A stretch of DNA of 61,132 bases, from assembly GCA_036258315.1 (NCBI GenBank), contig DATADX010000023.1, positions 1 through 61,132 on the forward strand, given 5' to 3'. The position numbers and the translations under genes are program-made. The DNA is from DASSYK01 sp036258315 (GTDB lineage: Bacteria; Actinomycetota; Thermoleophilia; Solirubrobacterales; 70-9). How positions within the stretch are numbered: the stretch's first letter is position 1; every line of letters starts with the position of its first letter. The notes below the pieces were generated by a model. The model saw only the letters and a program-made list of their open reading frames with translations. It ran no database searches and had not been told where the DNA came from. Positions 8,368-17,553 of this stretch are shown here, piece after piece.

Positions 8368-11300
8368 GCGCGCCGCGCAGGACCGAACAGCAACGGGAGG
8401 CGGTGCGCGACCCGCGCCGCGACGTGTTCCTGCGAGCGGGCGCCGGTACCGGCAAGACCACGGTGCTGGTGGACCGGTTCTGCTCGGCGGCGCTGGATCC
8501 CGACGTCGGCGTCGAGCACATCCTCGCGTTCACCTTCACCGAGCGCGCAGCCGACCAGCTGCGCCGGCGGGTCCGCGCCGAGCTGGCGCGCCTCGCCTCC
8601 GAGGCCGACGGCGAGGAGCTCGAGCGGCTCCGCGAGGCTGAGGAGAGGACCGAGCGCGCCTGGATCTCGACGATCCACGGGTTCTGCCGCCGGCTCCTGG
8701 CCTCGCACCCCGCGGCGGCGGGCATCGACCCGCGCTTCCGGGTCCTCGACGAGCCCGAGTCGGACCGGCTCGCCGAGCGGGCGTTCGACGCCGCGCTCGA
8801 CGGCATGGTGAGCGCCGGCGACCCCGAGGCCCTGGAGCTCGCCGCCTCCAACCGCCGCGCAACCCTGCTCGACATGACGCGCAGCGCCTACGACGAGCTG
8901 CGCAGCCAGGGCCGCCCGTCTCCGGCACTGCCCGACCCGCCCGCTGCCGATCCTCCCGCCCGGATCGCGGAGCTGGTCGAGGCGGCCGGCGTCGCCCGCG
9001 AGGCCTGCAGGGAGACGACGAGCCGGCTCGGACACGTCAATCTGGAGCGGTTGGCGCGCGCCGCCGAGCTGGACCCGGCCACCGAGCTCACGCTCGACCT
9101 CCTCGAGGAGCTTGCCTCGCTGAGACTCGAGGGCGGTGGCGAGCTCTTCAGGGGAGAGGAGTGCGCGGCCTATAAGCGCGCCCTCGACCGCACGCGGGGG
9201 GCGGTCGCGGGCGTCGTGATGCGCGAGGCCTACGAGCAGCTTCGGGCGCTGGTCGCGGCCTTCGGCGAGCGCTACGAGGCTCTGAAGGCCGAGCGCTCCG
9301 CGCTGGACTTCGAGGACCTCCAGCTCCAGGCCGTCGCCCTGCTGACCGGCAACGAGCGACTCCGCGAGCGCTACCGCGAGCAGTTCCGCCACCTGATGGT
9401 CGACGAGTTCCAGGACACCAACGCCCTGCAGCTCGCGCTGGTCAGGGCGTTGCGCGGCTCGGACACGACGCTGTTCCTCGTCGGCGACGAATTCCAGTCG
9501 ATCTACGGCTTCCGGCACGCCGACGTCGACGTCTACCGAAGCGTGCACGCGCGCTTCGCGGGCGGATCCGAGCGCAATGGCGTCGCACTCCCGCTGACGG
9601 GCAACTTCCGCGCCGCGCCCGAGCTGGTCGCGGCCACCAATGCGATCGGCGGAGCGCTGCTCGACGGCTTCGAGCCGCTCAGCGCCGGCGTCGCCGAACC
9701 GACGCCGGGAGCGGGGCAGCCCCTGGTCGAGCTCGCACTGGTCGCGGACGACAAGTCCGGCTGGGAGGACGCCGACGTCGAGCTGCCCCTGCTCTCCGAC
9801 GACCCGAGCCCGGCGCCGAAGGTCGCCGAGGCGCGGCTGCTGGCCGGGCGCCTCCGCGAGCTGGTCGACGCCGGCGAGGACCCGGCCGAGATCGTCGTCC
9901 TGCTGCGGGCTTTCACCCACGTGGGGGCGGTCGAGCGAGCGCTCACCGAGGCCGGGCTCGATCCGTATGTCGTCGGCGGGCGCGGTTTCTGGTCGCAGCA
10001 GCAGGTCGAGGACATCCGGGTGCTGCTCGCGGTGGTCGCCAACCCGCTCGACGACGAGGCCCTGTTCGGCGCGCTCGCCTCGCCGGCGTGCGGAGTGCTC
10101 CCGGACACCCTGTGGCTGCTGAGGCGGGCGGCGACGAGTCCCCCCGAGACCGAGGAGGACCGCGAGAGGGTCCATCACGTCTGGCCCCTGCTCCGCGACC
10201 TGCTCGAACGCGGGGCGCCCGCCGAGGGCAACGGGAACGCTGAGGCCGCCGCGCGGATCCCCGCTGAGGAGCGCGAGCGACTGGGGGCATTCGCGGAGAT
10301 CCTGATCGGGCTGCGGCGCCGCGGCACCGCGGGCGGCTTGGAGACGCTCGTCGAGCGGGTGGCGGGGGCCTTCGCGTATGACCTCGCAACCCTGATCCGC
10401 GATCACGGTGCCGAGCGCTGGGCCAACGTTCGCAAGCTGATGCGCCTGGCGCGCGAGTTCGAATCGCGCGAGGGCCCGGACCTCACCACGTTCCTCGAGT
10501 ATCTGGGGACGCGGGCGGCGAGCCGCGACCGGGAGGCCGAGGCCGCGACCCGATCCGAGGGCCACGCGGGAGTCCGCGTGATGACCGTCCACGCCGCGAA
10601 GGGCCTGGAGTTCGGCGTCGTGGTGGTTGCCGACCTCGGGCGAAGCCTGCAGCTCGGCTGGATCCCCCTCCGGGTCGAGGCGGGTGCCGAGGGCCTCGAT
10701 GAGAGCGAGTCGGCGCGGGTCGGGGTCCAGCTCGGGCGGCTCGGGCGGCCGGCCGAGCGCCTGCACGACTACGAGGAGCTGACCGAGCTGGCCGCCGACC
10801 GCGGCGCCGAGGAGGAGGCCCGGCTCGCCTACGTGGCCGCGACGCGCGCGAAGCGCAGGCTGCTCCTGAGCGGGACCTTCAAGCCCGGCGCTAAGGCGCC
10901 CGCGGATGGGATCGTGAAGCGCAAGCCGATCGCGGCGCAACTGGTCCACGCCCTACTGAAGGGCGACACGTCCAACCGGGTGCTCGAGGTCGGGCCTGCG
11001 GCGGAGGGCGCCCCGCCCGGCCGGATCGCGGTCCGCACCGTCGTGCCCGAGCCCGGCGCGGGCGCCGCGCTGCTCCGCCCTCGTCGGGGGACCACCGCCG
11101 CGGCGCCGGGGTCGTCGGCCCCTCCGCCCCTCGGGCGCCCGCCGGTCCCGCCCGCACTCGCCGGCGGCCTCTCCTACTCCGCCCTCTCGGGGTTCGAGCG
11201 CTGCGGCTACCGCTTCTACGCCGAGCGGGTGCTCGGCATCTCGGGCCCTGAGGAGATCGCCGTCGCGCCCGCTGCCGGCTCGGGGGACGAGGAGGGCGTC

Positions 11301-12077
11301 CCCGCGGACGCACGCCACCGCTATGGCCCCGGCGTCGCCGTCCACGCGCTGCTCGAATGGAGTGCCCGCAACCGCTGGCGGGACCCGGGGGCGGAGCGGG
11401 CCGCGGCGGCGCTGCGCGAGCAGGGCCTCGTGCCCGACGGGCTGGCGGAGCGCGTGGCCGAGCTCGTCTCCGCCTGGCTCGACGCCCCGCTGCGCGCGGA
11501 CCTCGACGGCGCGGTCCTCGGTGCCGAGGTCCCGTTCGTCCTGGCGATCGGGGGCAGCCTGGTGCGGGGGTCGATCGACCTGGTGGCCCGCCGACCCGAC
11601 GGTTCGGTGTGCGTCGTCGACTACAAGACCGATCGCCTCGACGGCCGCGAGCCGGCCTCGGCGGCGACCCGTTACGGCGTCCAACGCGACCTGTACGCGC
11701 TCGCCGCATCGGCCGGCGGGATCCCCGTCCAGACCGCCTACGTGTTCCTGGAGCGTCCCGGCGACCCGGTGCTCGAGACCTTCGCCGAGGACGAGCTCGC
11801 CGCCGCGAGAAGCCGCACCGAGGCGGTGCTCGAGCGGCTCAGCGCCGGTCGCTTCGACGTCACCGACCGCCCCCACCGCGCCCTCTGCCACGACTGCCCC
11901 GCGCGCGCCCGGCTCTGCAGCCACGGCACCGAGGCCCAGATGCGCGACGAACCCGAACCGCCGATCGCTCCGCCCCAGAGCGGTGACGAGGCCGGCGACC
12001 CCGCGCAGAGCGCGCCGCCGGCCGCGGCCGGCGCGAACGGCGGTACCGACCCGCAGCTGTCGCTGCTCGGCGAATGA
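8364..12077 (+). CDS. UvrD-type ATP-dependent helicase-nuclease (AddA-like)
   Basis: A 1237-residue superfamily 1A helicase fused to a nuclease. It has Walker A AGAGTGKT (about 25-32), motif II VDEFQDTN (about 346), motif III region GDEFQSIYGFR (about 374) and motif V/VI-region VHAAKGLEF (about 742). The C-terminal PD-(D/E)XK domain has GSIDLVA (about 1069) and VVDYKTDR (about 1085). It resects DNA ends for recombination together with the gene upstream. Unusually for AddA, it also has one Cys at about 946 (ERCGYRF) and a CHDCPARARLC triplet near 1174-1184, an apparent second Fe-S staple. GTG 8364 overlaps the preceding stop. Confidence 0.88.
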   Translation: MSAPRRTEQQREAVRDPRRDVFLRAGAGTGKTTVLVDRFCSAALDPDVGVEHILAFTFTERAADQLRRRVRAELARLASEADGEELERLREAEERTERAWISTIHGFCRRLLASHPAAAGIDPRFRVLDEPESDRLAERAFDAALDGMVSAGDPEALELAASNRRATLLDMTRSAYDELRSQGRPSPALPDPPAADPPARIAELVEAAGVAREACRETTSRLGHVNLERLARAAELDPATELTLDLLEELASLRLEGGGELFRGEECAAYKRALDRTRGAVAGVVMREAYEQLRALVAAFGERYEALKAERSALDFEDLQLQAVALLTGNERLRERYREQFRHLMVDEFQDTNALQLALVRALRGSDTTLFLVGDEFQSIYGFRHADVDVYRSVHARFAGGSERNGVALPLTGNFRAAPELVAATNAIGGALLDGFEPLSAGVAEPTPGAGQPLVELALVADDKSGWEDADVELPLLSDDPSPAPKVAEARLLAGRLRELVDAGEDPAEIVVLLRAFTHVGAVERALTEAGLDPYVVGGRGFWSQQQVEDIRVLLAVVANPLDDEALFGALASPACGVLPDTLWLLRRAATSPPETEEDRERVHHVWPLLRDLLERGAPAEGNGNAEAAARIPAEERERLGAFAEILIGLRRRGTAGGLETLVERVAGAFAYDLATLIRDHGAERWANVRKLMRLAREFESREGPDLTTFLEYLGTRAASRDREAEAATRSEGHAGVRVMTVHAAKGLEFGVVVVADLGRSLQLGWIPLRVEAGAEGLDESESARVGVQLGRLGRPAERLHDYEELTELAADRGAEEEARLAYVAATRAKRRLLLSGTFKPGAKAPADGIVKRKPIAAQLVHALLKGDTSNRVLEVGPAAEGAPPGRIAVRTVVPEPGAGAALLRPRRGTTAAAPGSSAPPPLGRPPVPPALAGGLSYSALSGFERCGYRFYAERVLGISGPEEIAVAPAAGSGDEEGVPADARHRYGPGVAVHALLEWSARNRWRDPGAERAAAALREQGLVPDGLAERVAELVSAWLDAPLRADLDGAVLGAEVPFVLAIGGSLVRGSIDLVARRPDGSVCVVDYKTDRLDGREPASAATRYGVQRDLYALAASAGGIPVQTAYVFLERPGDPVLETFAEDELAAARSRTEAVLERLSAGRFDVTDRPHRALCHDCPARARLCSHGTEAQMRDEPEPPIAPPQSGDEAGDPAQSAPPAAAGANGGTDPQLSLLGE

Positions 12078-12652
12078 CGACCCTCGGACTGTTCGGCTAC
12101 GGGTCGCTGGTGCTCGCCGAGAGCGCCGCGATGACCCTCGGGCGTGCCGTCCCCCCGCCGCGCCCGGCCACCCTGAGCGGCTGGCGGCGGCGCTTCTCGC
12201 AGGCTCGCGACAACCTCACCTGCGAGAAGACGTTCGAGCAGCGGGACGGAACCCGTCCCGAGTGGATCCTCGGGCTCAACCTCGAGCCGGGCGAGGACGA
12301 CGCGGGGCCGGTCAACGGCGCAGTGATCGAGCTCAGCGAACCCGAGCTGCACCGCCTCGGCGTGCGCGAGGTCCGCTATGACCCGGTCGACGTCACGAGC
12401 CTGGTCGAAGGGCCCGCGCTGCCGGAGCGAATCATCGCCTTCACCGCGAAGCGGGCGCACTACGCGCCCACGCCGCCCGAGGAGGCGGTGATCCTGGCCA
12501 GCTATGCGCGCGCGGTCGAAGCGGCCTTCGAGCGGCTCGGGCCGGGACAGCTCGAGCGCTACCGGGCGACGACCGGGCCGTATCCCGTCGACGTGGTCGA
12601 CGCCGTCCTCGTCAAGGACGAGATTCCGGCCGGCAATCCCCGCGCCTGGTGA
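12074..12652 (+). CDS. Gamma-glutamylcyclotransferase-fold protein
   Basis: A 192-residue protein with the GGCT/AIG2-like N-terminal signature LFGYGSLV at residues 6-13, typical of gamma-glutamylcyclotransferase-fold enzymes that release 5-oxoproline from gamma-glutamyl compounds. I cannot point with certainty to the catalytic Glu, so activity is inferred from the fold signature only. ATG 12074 overlaps the TGA of the helicase gene (ATGA), so it is translationally coupled to the DNA repair pair, although no functional link is known. Confidence 0.75.
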   Translation: MTTLGLFGYGSLVLAESAAMTLGRAVPPPRPATLSGWRRRFSQARDNLTCEKTFEQRDGTRPEWILGLNLEPGEDDAGPVNGAVIELSEPELHRLGVREVRYDPVDVTSLVEGPALPERIIAFTAKRAHYAPTPPEEAVILASYARAVEAAFERLGPGQLERYRATTGPYPVDVVDAVLVKDEIPAGNPRAW

Positions 12653-12661
12653 GGGGCCGCC

Positions 12662-13021
12662 CTAGGCCGTGTGCCACTGGCGCGCCCACCGCTTCACGGC
12701 GCCCAGGACCGGCTTCAGCGACTCGCCCTTCGCGGTCAGCTCGTAGCTGACGTGGACCCGCGGGCCCTCCTGGACCTCGCGGCGGACGAGGCCGGCACTC
12801 TCGAGCTCCTTGAGGCGCGTCGAGAGGAGGCGATCCGACATCCCGGGGACGGCCTCCTTGAGCTCCGCGAACCGGAGCGGGCCTTCGGCGGCGAGGGCGT
12901 AGAGGATCGCCCCGGTCCAGCGGCGCCCGATCAACTCGACCGCCGCGTGGTAATGGGGGCATACGTGTTTGGGCTCGACCGCGGCTGCGACCGCGGCTCG
13001 CTCGCCTCGCTGCACACTCAC
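12662..13021 (-). CDS. HxlR family transcriptional regulator
   Basis: A winged-helix HxlR/MarR-like DNA-binding protein of about 119 residues. The core HAAVELIGRRWTGAILYAL, RFAELKEAVPGMSDRLLS (recognition helix region) and LVRREV wing are typical. The Cys just before the first helix (VCPHYH) is the position used for thiol or quinone sensing in HypR/QorR-type members. I prefer GTG 13021 as the start; TTG 13039 would put the start codon inside the palindrome at 13032-13046. No strong Shine-Dalgarno was found for either. The target is probably its own promoter; a ligand cannot be named. Confidence 0.85.
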   Translation of the reverse strand: MSVQRGERAAVAAAVEPKHVCPHYHAAVELIGRRWTGAILYALAAEGPLRFAELKEAVPGMSDRLLSTRLKELESAGLVRREVQEGPRVHVSYELTAKGESLKPVLGAVKRWARQWHTA

Positions 13022-13031
13022 CGTCTCGCAG

Positions 13032-13046
13032 CTTACCAATGGTAAG
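13032..13046. promoter_or_regulatory. Perfect 15-bp inverted repeat, candidate HxlR operator
   Basis: CTTACCA-A-TGGTAAG is a perfect 7-bp inverted repeat with a one-base centre, lying 11 bp upstream of the preferred HxlR start. A palindrome at this place is what autoregulation would look like. The binding protein is inferred from position alone. Confidence 0.5.
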
Positions 13047-13055
13047 GGCGGACGT

Positions 13056-13149
13056 AGCGGCCACCAGCCCGCACTCCTTCTGAGCGGCGGCGCAGCCGCC
13101 GCGACTGATCATGGCGGGCGCTCGTGGCCGCGATCTGATCGCGAAGCCG
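13056..13149. repeat. 94-bp dispersed repeat, copy A
   Basis: This stretch aligns without length difference to 56265-56358. Both begin AGCGGCCACCAGCC, hold a GC-rich hairpin in the middle, and end with GCGCTCGTGGCC, five variable bases and CTGATCGCGAAGCCG. Copy A lies in the gap between the HxlR gene and the end of the MarP-like gene. Its central inverted repeat is GGCGG-CGCAG-CCGCC. Confidence 0.6.
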
Positions 13150-13157
13150 GAGATCGG

Positions 13158-14321
13158 TTACGTACACGGCCCGGTATCCGCCTCTCCCGACGAGTCGCCG
13201 AGCGCCGCCGCGACGATCTCGTTCGGGACGCCATAGCCGCCGGGCTTGCCGGCGCTCGTCGCCGCGAACACGGTGGTCAGCACGCGCCCCGCGGCATCGA
13301 GCATCGGCCCGCCGGAGTTGCCGGTGCGAACCTCGCCGCGGAGCGACGTCAGCGCGCGGCGGACGGGGCCGCGCCCGTAGGAGTCCTCGCTGATCACCGT
13401 CTCGGTGGGGCCGAGTCGCGCCGGCGTGACCGTGAAGGGACCGTTCTCCGGGTAGCCGAGCACGGCCCCCGGGGTGCCGCTGCGCGGCGCGCCGGCGAGC
13501 GGAAGCGGATCGCCGCCGATTCCCTCGACGCGCAGCAGGGCGAGGTCGTTGGTGCTGTCGTAGTGGACGGGAGTCGCGTCGTGCTCGCTGCCGTCGCTGC
13601 CGACGCTCGCCTGGGTGTCCTCCTGGCCGGCGACCACGTGGGCGTTCGTGACCACCAGGCCCGGCGCGGCCACCCAGCCCGACCCCTCGACACCGAGGCC
13701 GCAGGCCGTTCCGGTGACGCGGACGACGCTGTCGGCGGCTCCCCTGATGTCGGGGTCCCGGGCAAGCTTCGAGTCAGGCGCCCCGACCGCCGGGTCCGGC
13801 CCCGAGATCGCACCTCCGGGGTCGATCCTGTTCAGCGTGTTGAGGATGAATCCGGAGGGCGGCACCGCGTCGTTCAGCGTCCGCAGGATCAGCGATCGCT
13901 GCACGGACTTCCGCAGGGAGCTTGCGCCGGGGGCATTCAGCGCGACGACCCCGAACAGCCAGGCGAGCGCGATTCCCAGTGCCGCGAGCAGCAGCGCGCC
14001 GCCCGCGGCATCGATCACGACCGAGCCGCGCCGGGTCAGGATCCTGCCGCGGAGCGCGTGCGCGACACCCTCCAGGGAGATTGCGACGATCCCACCGACC
14101 AGCGCCGCACCGGCGAGCGCCGTGATCGGGGCGTAGGGAGACTCCGCGCCATCGGCGAGCAGCGCCGGGGCGAGGCGGGCGCCGAGGAAGGCGCCGAGGA
14201 CGAATCCCGCGAGGCTGAAGAAGCCGACGATCAGCCCCTGCTGGTAGCCCCAGAGGCCCATCAGCAGCGCGAACGCGAGGATCAGCCAATCGAGCCCGGT
14301 CATCGCGGGAAATACAACCAT
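13158..14321 (-). CDS. MarP-like membrane serine protease (CvpA + trypsin domain)
   Basis: A 387-residue membrane protease like mycobacterial MarP (Rv3671c), which protects against acid and oxidative stress. The first 150 residues contain hydrophobic helices of a CvpA-like domain (LDWLILAFALLMGLWGY and following). The periplasmic trypsin-like domain shows a catalytic triad: His in VVTNAHVVAG, Asp in STNDLALLRV and Ser in RTGNSGGPML. ATG 14321 is chosen for its GGAGG site ten bases upstream; a longer frame exists but has no conserved content. It is divergent from a penicillin-binding protein gene, with about 50 bp between starts, so both may share an envelope-stress promoter region. Confidence 0.88.
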   Translation of the reverse strand: MVVFPAMTGLDWLILAFALLMGLWGYQQGLIVGFFSLAGFVLGAFLGARLAPALLADGAESPYAPITALAGAALVGGIVAISLEGVAHALRGRILTRRGSVVIDAAGGALLLAALGIALAWLFGVVALNAPGASSLRKSVQRSLILRTLNDAVPPSGFILNTLNRIDPGGAISGPDPAVGAPDSKLARDPDIRGAADSVVRVTGTACGLGVEGSGWVAAPGLVVTNAHVVAGQEDTQASVGSDGSEHDATPVHYDSTNDLALLRVEGIGGDPLPLAGAPRSGTPGAVLGYPENGPFTVTPARLGPTETVISEDSYGRGPVRRALTSLRGEVRTGNSGGPMLDAAGRVLTTVFAATSAGKPGGYGVPNEIVAAALGDSSGEADTGPCT

Positions 14322-14374
14322 TGCCCCGCCACCTCCATTGCGCTTGATCCCCCGCGAGCCACTACCTTCTCTGC

Positions 14375-16264
14375 GTGATTCCCCGCGAGGCGGGACCCAC
14401 CACGCCGCGGCAGGGTGGCCGCCGGGCTGAACCCGATCCGCCGCAGAGTCAGCGATCGGGGTCGCAGCGCCAGCCACAGCCTCCGCGCAAGCCGCTGACC
14501 GAGCGTCAGCGGCGCCTGCGCCAGCGCGCGCTGCCGCTCGCCCTGCTCGCGCTCGGAGCCTTCGTGTTCGGGATGCTGTCTGCGGCCGGCTCACCCGAGC
14601 AGGACATGGCGGAGCGCTTCGTCGATGCCTGGGCGAGACAGGACTTCAAGACGATGCACGACGAGCTGAGCCCCGAGGCGCAGGCCCGGTACCCCGTCGA
14701 GCAGCTCGCCGCCGAGTACCGGCGGGCCCAGGGGGCGTCCACGGCCACCGCGATCGACCCCGGCGACGCTGACTCTCCGACGATCGTCGACGGCGTCGCC
14801 GTGGTCGACGTGCGCGTCGACGTGCGCACGAGGCTGTTCGGCCTGATCGAGGGGACGCTGCGGCTCCCGGTCAGCGACGAGAAGGTCGACTGGGCGCCTC
14901 ACCTGACCTTCCCGAACCTGCAGCCGGGCGAGCGCGTCGGCCGCCGCCTCACGCTCGGCCCCCGCGCGGCGATCGTCGCCAAGGACGGGACGCCGCTGGC
15001 AGAAGGGCAAAGCGACCGCGACTCCCCGATCGGCTCGGACGCGATCGACGTCACCGGCGAGGTCGGCGACCCCGACGACGAGCAGGCCGCGAAGCTCGAG
15101 CAGGCGGGCTATCCGTCCGACCAGGAGACCGGGATCAGCGGCCTGGAGCTCGCGTTCAACCCGCGGCTCGCCGGGCGCCCGGGCGGCGAGCTGCTTGCGG
15201 TGCCGGAGGGCACCGCCCTGCCCGACGTCCCCCGGAGCGCCGACGGCCGGGTGCTGGCGACGGCCGAGCAGGTCCCCGGCCAGCCGGTGAAGACGACGAT
15301 CGATCCCGACCTTCAGGAGGCGACGGTCTCCGCCCTCGGCGGGCGCCTGGGCGGGATCGCGGTGCTCGACGCTCGCAACGGGCAGGTCAGGGCCCTCGCC
15401 GGCGCCGCCTTCTCGAACCCCCGCCCCCCCGGCTCGACCTTCAAGGTGATCACCACGACCGCCGCCCTGGACGAGAACAAGGTGAAGCTCGACGACACCT
15501 TCGACGCCGTGACCGAGATCAACCCCGCGCCGGAGACCGGGGCCCGGGTGATCGCGAACGCCCACAACGAGCTCTGCGGTGGGACCTTCGTCGAGGCCTT
15601 CGCGCACTCGTGCAACACGGTCTTCGCCCCGCTCGGGATCGACGTCGGCGGCCCGAAGCTGGTCGAGACCGCCGAGCGCTACGGCTTCAATGCGGCGCCG
15701 ACGCTCTACAACGCCGAGGCGACCGCGGCGGTCGAGCCCGGTGAGATGACGATCCCTCCCGAGTTCGACGAGACCGGCACCCTGCTGTCGGTGACCGCGA
15801 TCGGCCAGGGGGACGTGCTGGCGACCCCGCTCGGGATGGCCTCGGTCGCACAGACGGTCGCCAACGGCGGCACTCGGATGCCGACCCCGATCGTCACCGA
15901 CCCCGAGCTGCAGGCCGACGCCGGGCCGGTCAAGGTGACGTCGAAGGAGAACGCGCGCGTGCTCACCGGCCTGATGCGAGCCGTCGTCACGCAGGGCACG
16001 GGCACGGCCGCGGCGCTCCCCGGCGTCGCGGTGGCGGGCAAGACCGGCACCGCCGAGATCGGCCCGAAGCCGGGCCAGACCGCGCCGGCGCCCGGGTCCG
16101 CGGACGAGCAGGAGCTGATCGTCGACGCCTGGTTCATCGCCTTCGCGCCGGCCCGGAAGCCGAAGCTCGCGATCGCGGTGACGATCCTCGACGCCCCGGG
16201 CGACGGGGGCACGGTGGCGGCGCCGATCGCGCGCCAGATCCTGGGCTCCGCGCTCGGCCGCTGA
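14375..16264 (+). CDS. Class B penicillin-binding protein with MecA_N-type domain
   Basis: A 629-residue peptidoglycan D,D-transpeptidase. After a basic, Pro/Gln-rich cytoplasmic tail comes one membrane helix (ALPLALLALGAFVFGML, about residues 50-67). Next is an NTF2-like MecA_N segment (VDAWARQDFKTMHDELSPEA), a dimerisation region and the transpeptidase domain. The catalytic SxxK is STFK (about 354), SxN is SCN (AHSCNTVF, about 411) and the third motif is KTGT (about 556). It crosslinks peptidoglycan at the outer face of the membrane. The GTG start at 14375 is plausible but not supported by a strong ribosome site. Confidence 0.9.
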   Translation: MIPREAGPTTPRQGGRRAEPDPPQSQRSGSQRQPQPPRKPLTERQRRLRQRALPLALLALGAFVFGMLSAAGSPEQDMAERFVDAWARQDFKTMHDELSPEAQARYPVEQLAAEYRRAQGASTATAIDPGDADSPTIVDGVAVVDVRVDVRTRLFGLIEGTLRLPVSDEKVDWAPHLTFPNLQPGERVGRRLTLGPRAAIVAKDGTPLAEGQSDRDSPIGSDAIDVTGEVGDPDDEQAAKLEQAGYPSDQETGISGLELAFNPRLAGRPGGELLAVPEGTALPDVPRSADGRVLATAEQVPGQPVKTTIDPDLQEATVSALGGRLGGIAVLDARNGQVRALAGAAFSNPRPPGSTFKVITTTAALDENKVKLDDTFDAVTEINPAPETGARVIANAHNELCGGTFVEAFAHSCNTVFAPLGIDVGGPKLVETAERYGFNAAPTLYNAEATAAVEPGEMTIPPEFDETGTLLSVTAIGQGDVLATPLGMASVAQTVANGGTRMPTPIVTDPELQADAGPVKVTSKENARVLTGLMRAVVTQGTGTAAALPGVAVAGKTGTAEIGPKPGQTAPAPGSADEQELIVDAWFIAFAPARKPKLAIAVTILDAPGDGGTVAAPIARQILGSALGR

Positions 16265-16276
16265 GCAACCGGCCGG

Positions 16277-16861
16277 CTAGATGTCGAGCTCGATGATCCC
16301 GTGCTCGCCGTCGGCGGTGATGTCGAGCTCGATCGGACGCAGCTCCTGAGCCTCCTTCGGGATCAGGAAGAGCACGAACGATCCCTTCACCGGACCGCTC
16401 GCCGGGGCGCTGTCCGGCAGCGGCGCCTCCTCGCCCGCCGGCAGGACCGTGCCCAGATCGAGGGCGAACAGGGAATCGGTGTCGACGGGCTCGAAGACCT
16501 GCCCGTCGATGTCGGTCGCCTCGATCTCGGACGCGCTCGGGAGGGTCACCTCGCTGTCACCCTTGTTCTCGACGGTCATGAAGACGGCGAGGTAGTCCTC
16601 GTTCACCGGTGTGGGCGGCAGGCCCTCGAGGTACTCGGCGTCCTCGATGTCGCTCGGGTTTAGGAAGCGCGTGATCGCGACGTTGAAGTGGAGATCACCG
16701 AGCTCGAGCGGTTCTCCCTCGACGACGATCGTCGCCTCCTGGCCGGCCTCGTTGGTGGTCGTCTCCTCCTCCGTGCCGCCGCAGCCCGAGGCGACGGCGA
16801 CCGCGGCGACGCCACAGAGCGCGGTCAGGACTGCGAGCATTCGGCCCCGGCCCAGGTTCAT
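16277..16861 (-). CDS. Lipoprotein with DUF4352-like domain
   Basis: A 194-residue exported lipoprotein. The signal sequence MNLGRGRMLAVLTALCGVAA ends in a lipobox VASGC, so the Cys near residue 27 would be lipidated. The mature part reads YLAVFMTVENKGDSEVTLPS and DIDGQVFEP, the pattern of DUF4352-type immunoglobulin-like domains whose role is mostly unknown. ATG 16861 is chosen because a longer reading frame adds Arg/Pro-rich sequence unlike a signal peptide. It is convergent with the penicillin-binding protein gene 12 bp away. Confidence 0.82.
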   Translation of the reverse strand: MNLGRGRMLAVLTALCGVAAVAVASGCGGTEEETTTNEAGQEATIVVEGEPLELGDLHFNVAITRFLNPSDIEDAEYLEGLPPTPVNEDYLAVFMTVENKGDSEVTLPSASEIEATDIDGQVFEPVDTDSLFALDLGTVLPAGEEAPLPDSAPASGPVKGSFVLFLIPKEAQELRPIELDITADGEHGIIELDI

Positions 16862-16901
16862 GAGGGCCGTGAGTCTATCCACAGCCGCCCCGGCCACGGT
16901 G

Positions 16902-17414
16902 TCAGTGAGCCGCGCCGGGAAGGCGGTCCGCGCCGGCGATCCGGACCGCGGGCTCGGCCCTCGTCGAGGTCTCGAGCTGCTCGGCGAGGCGGCGCAGGGC
17001 CTTCCGCCAGCGCCGCGTCCACCACGCCCGGGCCCGGATCTCACGCAGCCCGCCGAGCATCGATCGGGGCTCGGTCGCGAATGTCAGGGTGAGCTCGGTC
17101 GGAGCAGCCATCCCGGCGCTCAGCTCCCACCGCGCGATGATCGCGACATGGTCCCAGCGCCCCCCGCGCCCCTGCTCGACGATCGCGTGCGGGCGCCGGG
17201 CGGATGCGATCACGGTCTCCATGTAGCGGATCCCTCCCGGCGCATCGACGCGGAAGCGCGCGGCGGCGCCGACGCCCGATGCCTCGAGGCGGGAGAGGCG
17301 GAAGTCGGAGACGAAATGGTCGGTCCAGCGCGGCCGCAGGGCGAGGTCGCAGATCATCTCGAAGACGCGCTCACGCGGGGCGTCGATCGTGATGTCGAGC
17401 GAGATCGGCCCCAT
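16902..17414 (-). CDS. SRPBCC (START-like) family protein
   Basis: A 170-residue START/Bet v1-like protein. The opening ISLDITIDAPRERVFEMICD and the DLALRPRWTDHF segment are classic for SRPBCC polyketide-cyclase/dehydrase-like proteins, which bind small hydrophobic ligands in a deep cavity. ATG 17414 places the first beta-strand at residue 3, as in family members. It lies 40 bp upstream of the lipoprotein gene on the same strand. The ligand is unknown. Confidence 0.82.
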   Translation of the reverse strand: MGPISLDITIDAPRERVFEMICDLALRPRWTDHFVSDFRLSRLEASGVGAAARFRVDAPGGIRYMETVIASARRPHAIVEQGRGGRWDHVAIIARWELSAGMAAPTELTLTFATEPRSMLGGLREIRARAWWTRRWRKALRRLAEQLETSTRAEPAVRIAGADRLPGAAH

Positions 17415-17553
17415 CGGCCGCGCGATTCTATCCTCGCGGCCCGTGCCCCCATGCCCGGCGCCGGACCGGGAGAAGATCGGAGTTTGCGTCCAAAGCACCG
17501 ATTCTTAACCGGACGTTTTGGATAATTCAGTAGCATCGCATTGATCAGTTTCG

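Noticed and set aside
8013..10949. A 978-codon open frame on the minus strand opposite the AddA-like helicase
   Set aside because: It is rich in Arg, Gly, Leu and Gln with no domain pattern and lies fully opposite a well-recognised helicase; GC-rich DNA gives long antisense frames by default.
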